Source: Viscum album (taxonomy: Eukaryota; Streptophyta; Magnoliopsida; Santalales; Viscaceae). From it: a stretch of 64,000 nt of DNA. The stretch spans positions 1,172,260,670-1,172,324,669 of the forward strand of contig OY728137.1 in NCBI GenBank assembly GCA_963277665.1. The letters are read 5' to 3'. The notes under the pieces were generated by a model that was not told the DNA's origin, did no database searches, and saw only the letters and a list, made by a program, of their open reading frames with translations. Below are positions 60,351-64,000 of this stretch, piece after piece. The translations under genes and the position numbers were made by a program. Every line of letters begins with the position of its first letter. Position 1 is the first letter of the stretch.

Positions 60351-61500
60351 GTTGGACTCATTGCCGATATCCTTTATGAATGGAGAGGGAGAAGCATACC
60401 TATATTCAATGGTTGTCACCACTCCACTCTCATAGTGAGTTGGGGAGGCAGAACATAGGGATATTGAATACGAGACCCTATGTGCTCAGATTTCCACCGG
60501 AAATTATTTTTATGGATATTTAAAAGGTGTGGATCACATCATTATCTTCAAAGGATGCATGATGGTACCTGAGGAATTGAAGGAGGAGGAATTGAGAGAG
60601 TTTCATACATCCCCTTTTGTGGTACATCCAGGTTTGGTGGTAATGTACCAAGACCTAAAATACCAGTTTTTATGGCTAGGGATGAAGAAAAGAGGTACAG
60701 AGTTTGTTTCTTGATGCATTACTTGTCATCATGGAGGCTGATCACCAGGTTCCAACGGGTTTAATAAAACCACTTGAGGTTCTATAATGGAAGTGGGATG
60801 GGATATCAATGGACTTCATGACATGGTTACCACATACATCTAGGGGACTTGATTCCATTTGGGTGATCCTTAACCATATCACTATGTCATCTCACTCCCT
60901 AGATTTCCGAGAGTAGAGTTCAGTTGAGATATTGGGATTCCTCTATGTTCAATAGAGAGTTATACTCCATGGAGTTCCATTCAGGTAAGCTTGAGAATAT
61001 CATTTCAGCCAAAGTTGAATGGCCAGACCAAGCAAACCATTCAGGTTTTGGAGGATAAGTTGCGGGATTGAATGTTCAACTTTAGTCGTAGTTGGTAGGA
61101 TCACCTACCACTGGTTGTGTTTTTATACAACAATAAAACATTCCACTATTAGTATGGCACCATTTGAGACTTTCTATGGTGACCCTGCATGTCACCACAT
61201 TGGTGGATTGACCTAGGAGAGTCAGCACTCATGGGGCCAAAGTTGGTGAAAAATACTATAGAGATGGTGTATATCAACTAGGTGTGAATTAATACTGCAC
61301 GGATCCATCATAAGTTATATGTCGACAGGCGATGGAGGCCTTCAGAGTTCGAATAAGGATACCATGGGTTTCTTCAGGTTTCACCTCAATAGGGATTATA
61401 GAGAATTAGCCAGGACGGTATGCTATCTCCCAGGTTCATCAACCCTTTCTAGATACTAAATATACATGGAAAGGTGGCATAATACAAAACTATATGACTA
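60351..61500 (+). pseudogene. Integrase remnant of element D
   Basis: A 61-codon open stretch at 60529-60714 carries the zinc-finger half: EFHTSPFVVHPGLVVMYQDL, then KYQFLWLGMKK, with CITCHHGG following a break. The pattern is H....HPG..KM..DL...YWW.GMK..V..FV..C..CQ. Core fragments follow near 60790-61000; NGQTKQTIQVLEDKLR (about 61015-61070) matches the NGQ.ER..Q.LEDMLR block containing the catalytic Glu region, and YVDRRWRPSEFE near 61318 the post-core. Several frameshifts. Integrase would insert the cDNA. Confidence 0.85.
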
Positions 61501-61771
61501 TAGTTATACCTAGTACATTATTTCTTCCACATGTCACAACTCATAATGTATATGCATGACCCATCACACGTTATCGGTTTGGAAATTCTAGACATCGATG
61601 ATGTAGTGACCATTTCTGAGCACACAATAGAGATTGAGGATTGACAAGATAGGATCCTTTGGGGTAAATCGATTCCTTAATTGTGAATTCGGTGAAAAAA
61701 CATGAATCTCTCGGAGACCATATGGGAGGGGGGCTCAGATTATTTCTCAATACCCCCATCTGTTTGAGTAG
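61501..61771 (+). pseudogene. Integrase C-terminus and chromodomain remnant of element D
   Basis: 61548-61583 reads YMHDPSHVIGLE, then a VVTISEHTIEIED run and, after a break, RRPYGRGAQIISQYPHLFE with a stop at 61769-61771. This matches the Tekay pattern K(Y)..DPSHV...E......(E)P..I.D......R...IP.VKV.W....(E)ATWE.E..M...YP.LF. The chromodomain is thought to guide insertion to heterochromatin. The ATWE part is eroded. This end places D in the Tekay group. Confidence 0.8.
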
Positions 61772-61802
61772 CCATTTTTTGGATTTTTAAGGATGTAAAG
61801 TA

Positions 61803-61822
61803 CCACGGTGGGGAGAATTTAA
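61803..61822 (+). other. Polypurine tract region of element D
   Basis: CCACGGTGGGGAGAATTTAA precedes the LTR start TGTCGTTAATTTT; GGTGGGGAGAAT is the usual chromoviral tract. Confidence 0.78.
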
Positions 61823-64000
61823 TGTCGTTAATTTTATTTTTATTATATTTAGATATTATATAGATTATTTTCAAGACTAGTCACTAAGAATTTGTGTGAT
61901 TACGAGGCCCAGTGTGCCTGAAATAAATGTGTCAAATTTTAAAATATTATAATAGTACATGCACACCGTTTTCTAGAAAATTGGAATAACTCTTAAAAGG
62001 GTTCCTAGATAAAGAAATTGAGGGTCCTGTTGGAATCAGAGTGGTGGTTTTACCATAGGTGTGACCTTACCTTGGTTGGACTGGGTTGTTTGTGAAAAAG
62101 ATATCACCAGCGTAAAATGAATAAAATAATTTAATAAATTTCATTTAATACATTGTATTGATGTAGAAGCTTTATTTTTAGTAAATTTATCATTATTTTA
62201 GAATTTTATGATTATCCACATAACCCTCAATCTTTTGTAGGATCCTTGGACATATCTCTAGGAATCCTTTCTGATGTGTGACTACTGATCAAATATCAAT
62301 GATCGACGCACATCGATTTTGAAGAATCTTTTCAACGAAACCAATGAATCATCATTGTTCATCAATGATCGACACAAATAAATGTTGGTAATGTGATTTA
62401 ACTATTTTATTCCCTATTATTTCTTTCTATTATGAACCTGAATCAATCAAATGATAGATTTATTCATGGTTCATGCATATTATGATATGGGATTTATTCT
62501 ACGAGATTTATTTGATCTGGTTTTATAACCCAAATCCCTCGCTCTTGATCTTTTTCCAAGAGCTCTTATATAATTATGATAAACCTTTATTCTTGTTCTT
62601 TTTCTACCTCTTTTCTTGCGTTATTCTCCAGTTGGATCCTTGTGGTCTCATATCAACGTTTATGGGTGGCTCCAAGCACAATCGGACCCCCATATTTGAG
62701 GAAATTGAAAACTGATTCTGGATAATTGTTGAATAGGACCCAAGGATCGTGGATCTATGATATTTTATTATTTCATGCATTATAGGATTCATTTTCGTCT
62801 ATAAAAGGTACTATCGACATGTGGCAGTGGTGACTAGAGGCTAGCGGTGGTTCACGACAGTGCACATCGATGGTCTGCATTCGGGGGGAAGAGACACATG
62901 TTACTGGGATTAGTATAGGAGGATGTAGGTTGTAGTTGGGATTGGTGATGGTAGACATGAGATCATTCGTGGATGAAGAGTGTAATTAGATTGGCCCTCC
63001 GCATGCGAGCAGGCCCTGGCGAGTCAGTGGCCTGAGCTTGGTCGGTGGTCAAGGTCAGGTCAGTGATCCGGGCGGAATGTGGTGGAACTTAGTATAAACA
63101 ACATCGGATCTTGGGAAACCATGGTAGAGCCCAATTCTAGTCAACTGCGATGGTGAACTAGGGTGTCACGATAGCTTATGTTGTCAGAGGTGAAGTGACC
63201 ATGTGGGTAGATCGAAGGTGGTCGATCATAGTTGCTAGTCAGCATGGTAGGTGGATGGACTGCGATAGTCAGTCCAAGGGTAGAATTTCAATGGGTTAGG
63301 TGGACCATCCTTGGAAGTAGGTCTATCAGCCTTGGTACGTATGTGGGAAGCCTATTGAGTGGTAGTTTTAAATATTCATAAATTTATAACTGAGTGACCA
63401 AACAACGTGTCATTAGCGGTTGTGTAACCCTGATTTTAATATGGTCAACAAAAGACCAATGTTGGGTACCTTATTTATATTTTAGGCAGTTATTTTTCCT
63501 TTTTTGAATCATTGTAGTTTGATTTCATTCCCATCGTCCTTTCCATGAGGGTACAGTGTGGAATTACATCAACATCACTTGATTGTAATCCCCTTTAGAG
63601 GTCGAGTGTTTGATATAGTTGTTGTGTCCACCCATGATATTGTATTGAAATACATTATCTTCCCTAGTGGAGTATGTGGAATCAACATGAACTCCTTGAA
63701 CAAGCAATGGATCATCCATCTCACATATTGTACCCATAGGGTTTGTGGAATTTTTGGTGTACGGTCCCCCATGTAGCGGTTTGATCCAAATTGGTTTTGT
63801 GGTGTCCCCTGGTTTTTTTGGGAATGAACCCCTATCTATATATCATAGTCTTCTAAGACCAGTTAATTCTCTTTGGGTGGGGCCCAAATGAGCTATACCT
63901 CTTCATCGAGTGTCTCTATTGATAGCGTGGCTCATTGAGTGGGATGTCCTGGAACAAGGATTGCTTAGAAAAGAATCGGGTGGCTTGTAGTTGGTTATGA
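61823..64000 (+). repeat. 3' LTR of element D (5' part, cut by window end)
   Basis: Corresponds to about 44553-46700 of the 5' LTR, with shared blocks to the last bases (GGTGGGGCCCAAATGAG near 46577 and 63878). Many substitutions and indels. Open frames within it (62473, 62604, 62773, 63558, 63575) are not conserved as proteins in the other LTR. Confidence 0.85.

Larger units (their letters stand above)
44553..64000 (+). mobile_element. Element D: decayed Tekay-type chromovirus, split by element C
   Basis: 5' LTR 44553-47328, PBS 47332, and gag/pol from 47633 to 61771 with element C inserted at 47883-57581. The PPT ends at 61822 and the 3' LTR runs from 61823 past the window end. Domain order is gag, protease, RT, RNase H, integrase, chromodomain. 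The end of pol carries the YMHDPSHVIGLE run and a terminal SQYPHLFE, typical of Tekay (Del-like) chromoviruses. All domains have stops and frameshifts and the LTRs are well diverged, so D is old and inactive. Confidence 0.85.

Overview
This window is plant genomic DNA made almost entirely of nested LTR retrotransposons of the Ty3/gypsy type. It is AT-rich, and I found no host protein gene, rRNA, functional tRNA gene or CRISPR array. Three points indicate a seed plant with a large, repeat-filled genome: primer sites matching plant initiator tRNA-Met (TGGTATCAGAG), Tekay-chromovirus and Tat/Ogre-like pol remnants, and a tRNA-derived SINE resembling the plant Au type. The species cannot be read from the sequence. 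Element names A to F below are mine.

Left stack. Element B spans the window start to 18171. Its 5' LTR is cut by the window edge and its 3' LTR is 13660-18171. Element A (2982-12343) is inserted in B's internal region with a perfect 5-bp target duplication AAGAA. Both are short elements with very long LTRs, a gag gene only, and no pol. Right of B, 18172-22959 holds decayed, unrecognised, partly coding-like sequence.

Middle. About 22.96-36.49 kb is element F on the minus strand, an old Tat/Ogre-like element. In transcription order it has a proline-rich 11-residue repeat, a decayed gag/protease zone, reverse transcriptase (YVDD), RNase H, integrase, and then a 3' region of about 4.8 kb made of complex tandem repeats. 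From 36494 element E (minus strand) interrupts it. E is another gag-only long-LTR element; its 3' LTR carries a 37-bp minisatellite expanded from LTR sequence.

Right stack. Element D (44553 to beyond the window end, plus strand) is a decayed Tekay-type chromovirus inserted in the minisatellite of E's 5' LTR. It keeps readable gag, protease, RT, RNase H, integrase and chromodomain remnants. Element C (47883-57581) sits in D's gag with a perfect TGGTT target duplication. Its two 3583-bp LTRs are nearly identical, so it is the youngest insertion here.

How the parts relate. A, B, C and E are one superfamily: the same LTR termini, TATA module, leader motifs, PBS, gag zinc-knuckle arrangement and PPT. 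None encodes protease, RT or integrase, so they must borrow these from an autonomous relative; a Tekay-type element like D is a plausible but unproven donor. The notable signals are: (1) a putative LTR-leader intron present in B, C and E and absent from A at the splice junction; (2) a pair of hairpins inside that intron, sharing a loop but with different outer stems; (3) a SINE at the same place and orientation in A, B and C; and (4) an in-frame capsid deletion giving a mini-Gag in C and B, with C the youngest element.
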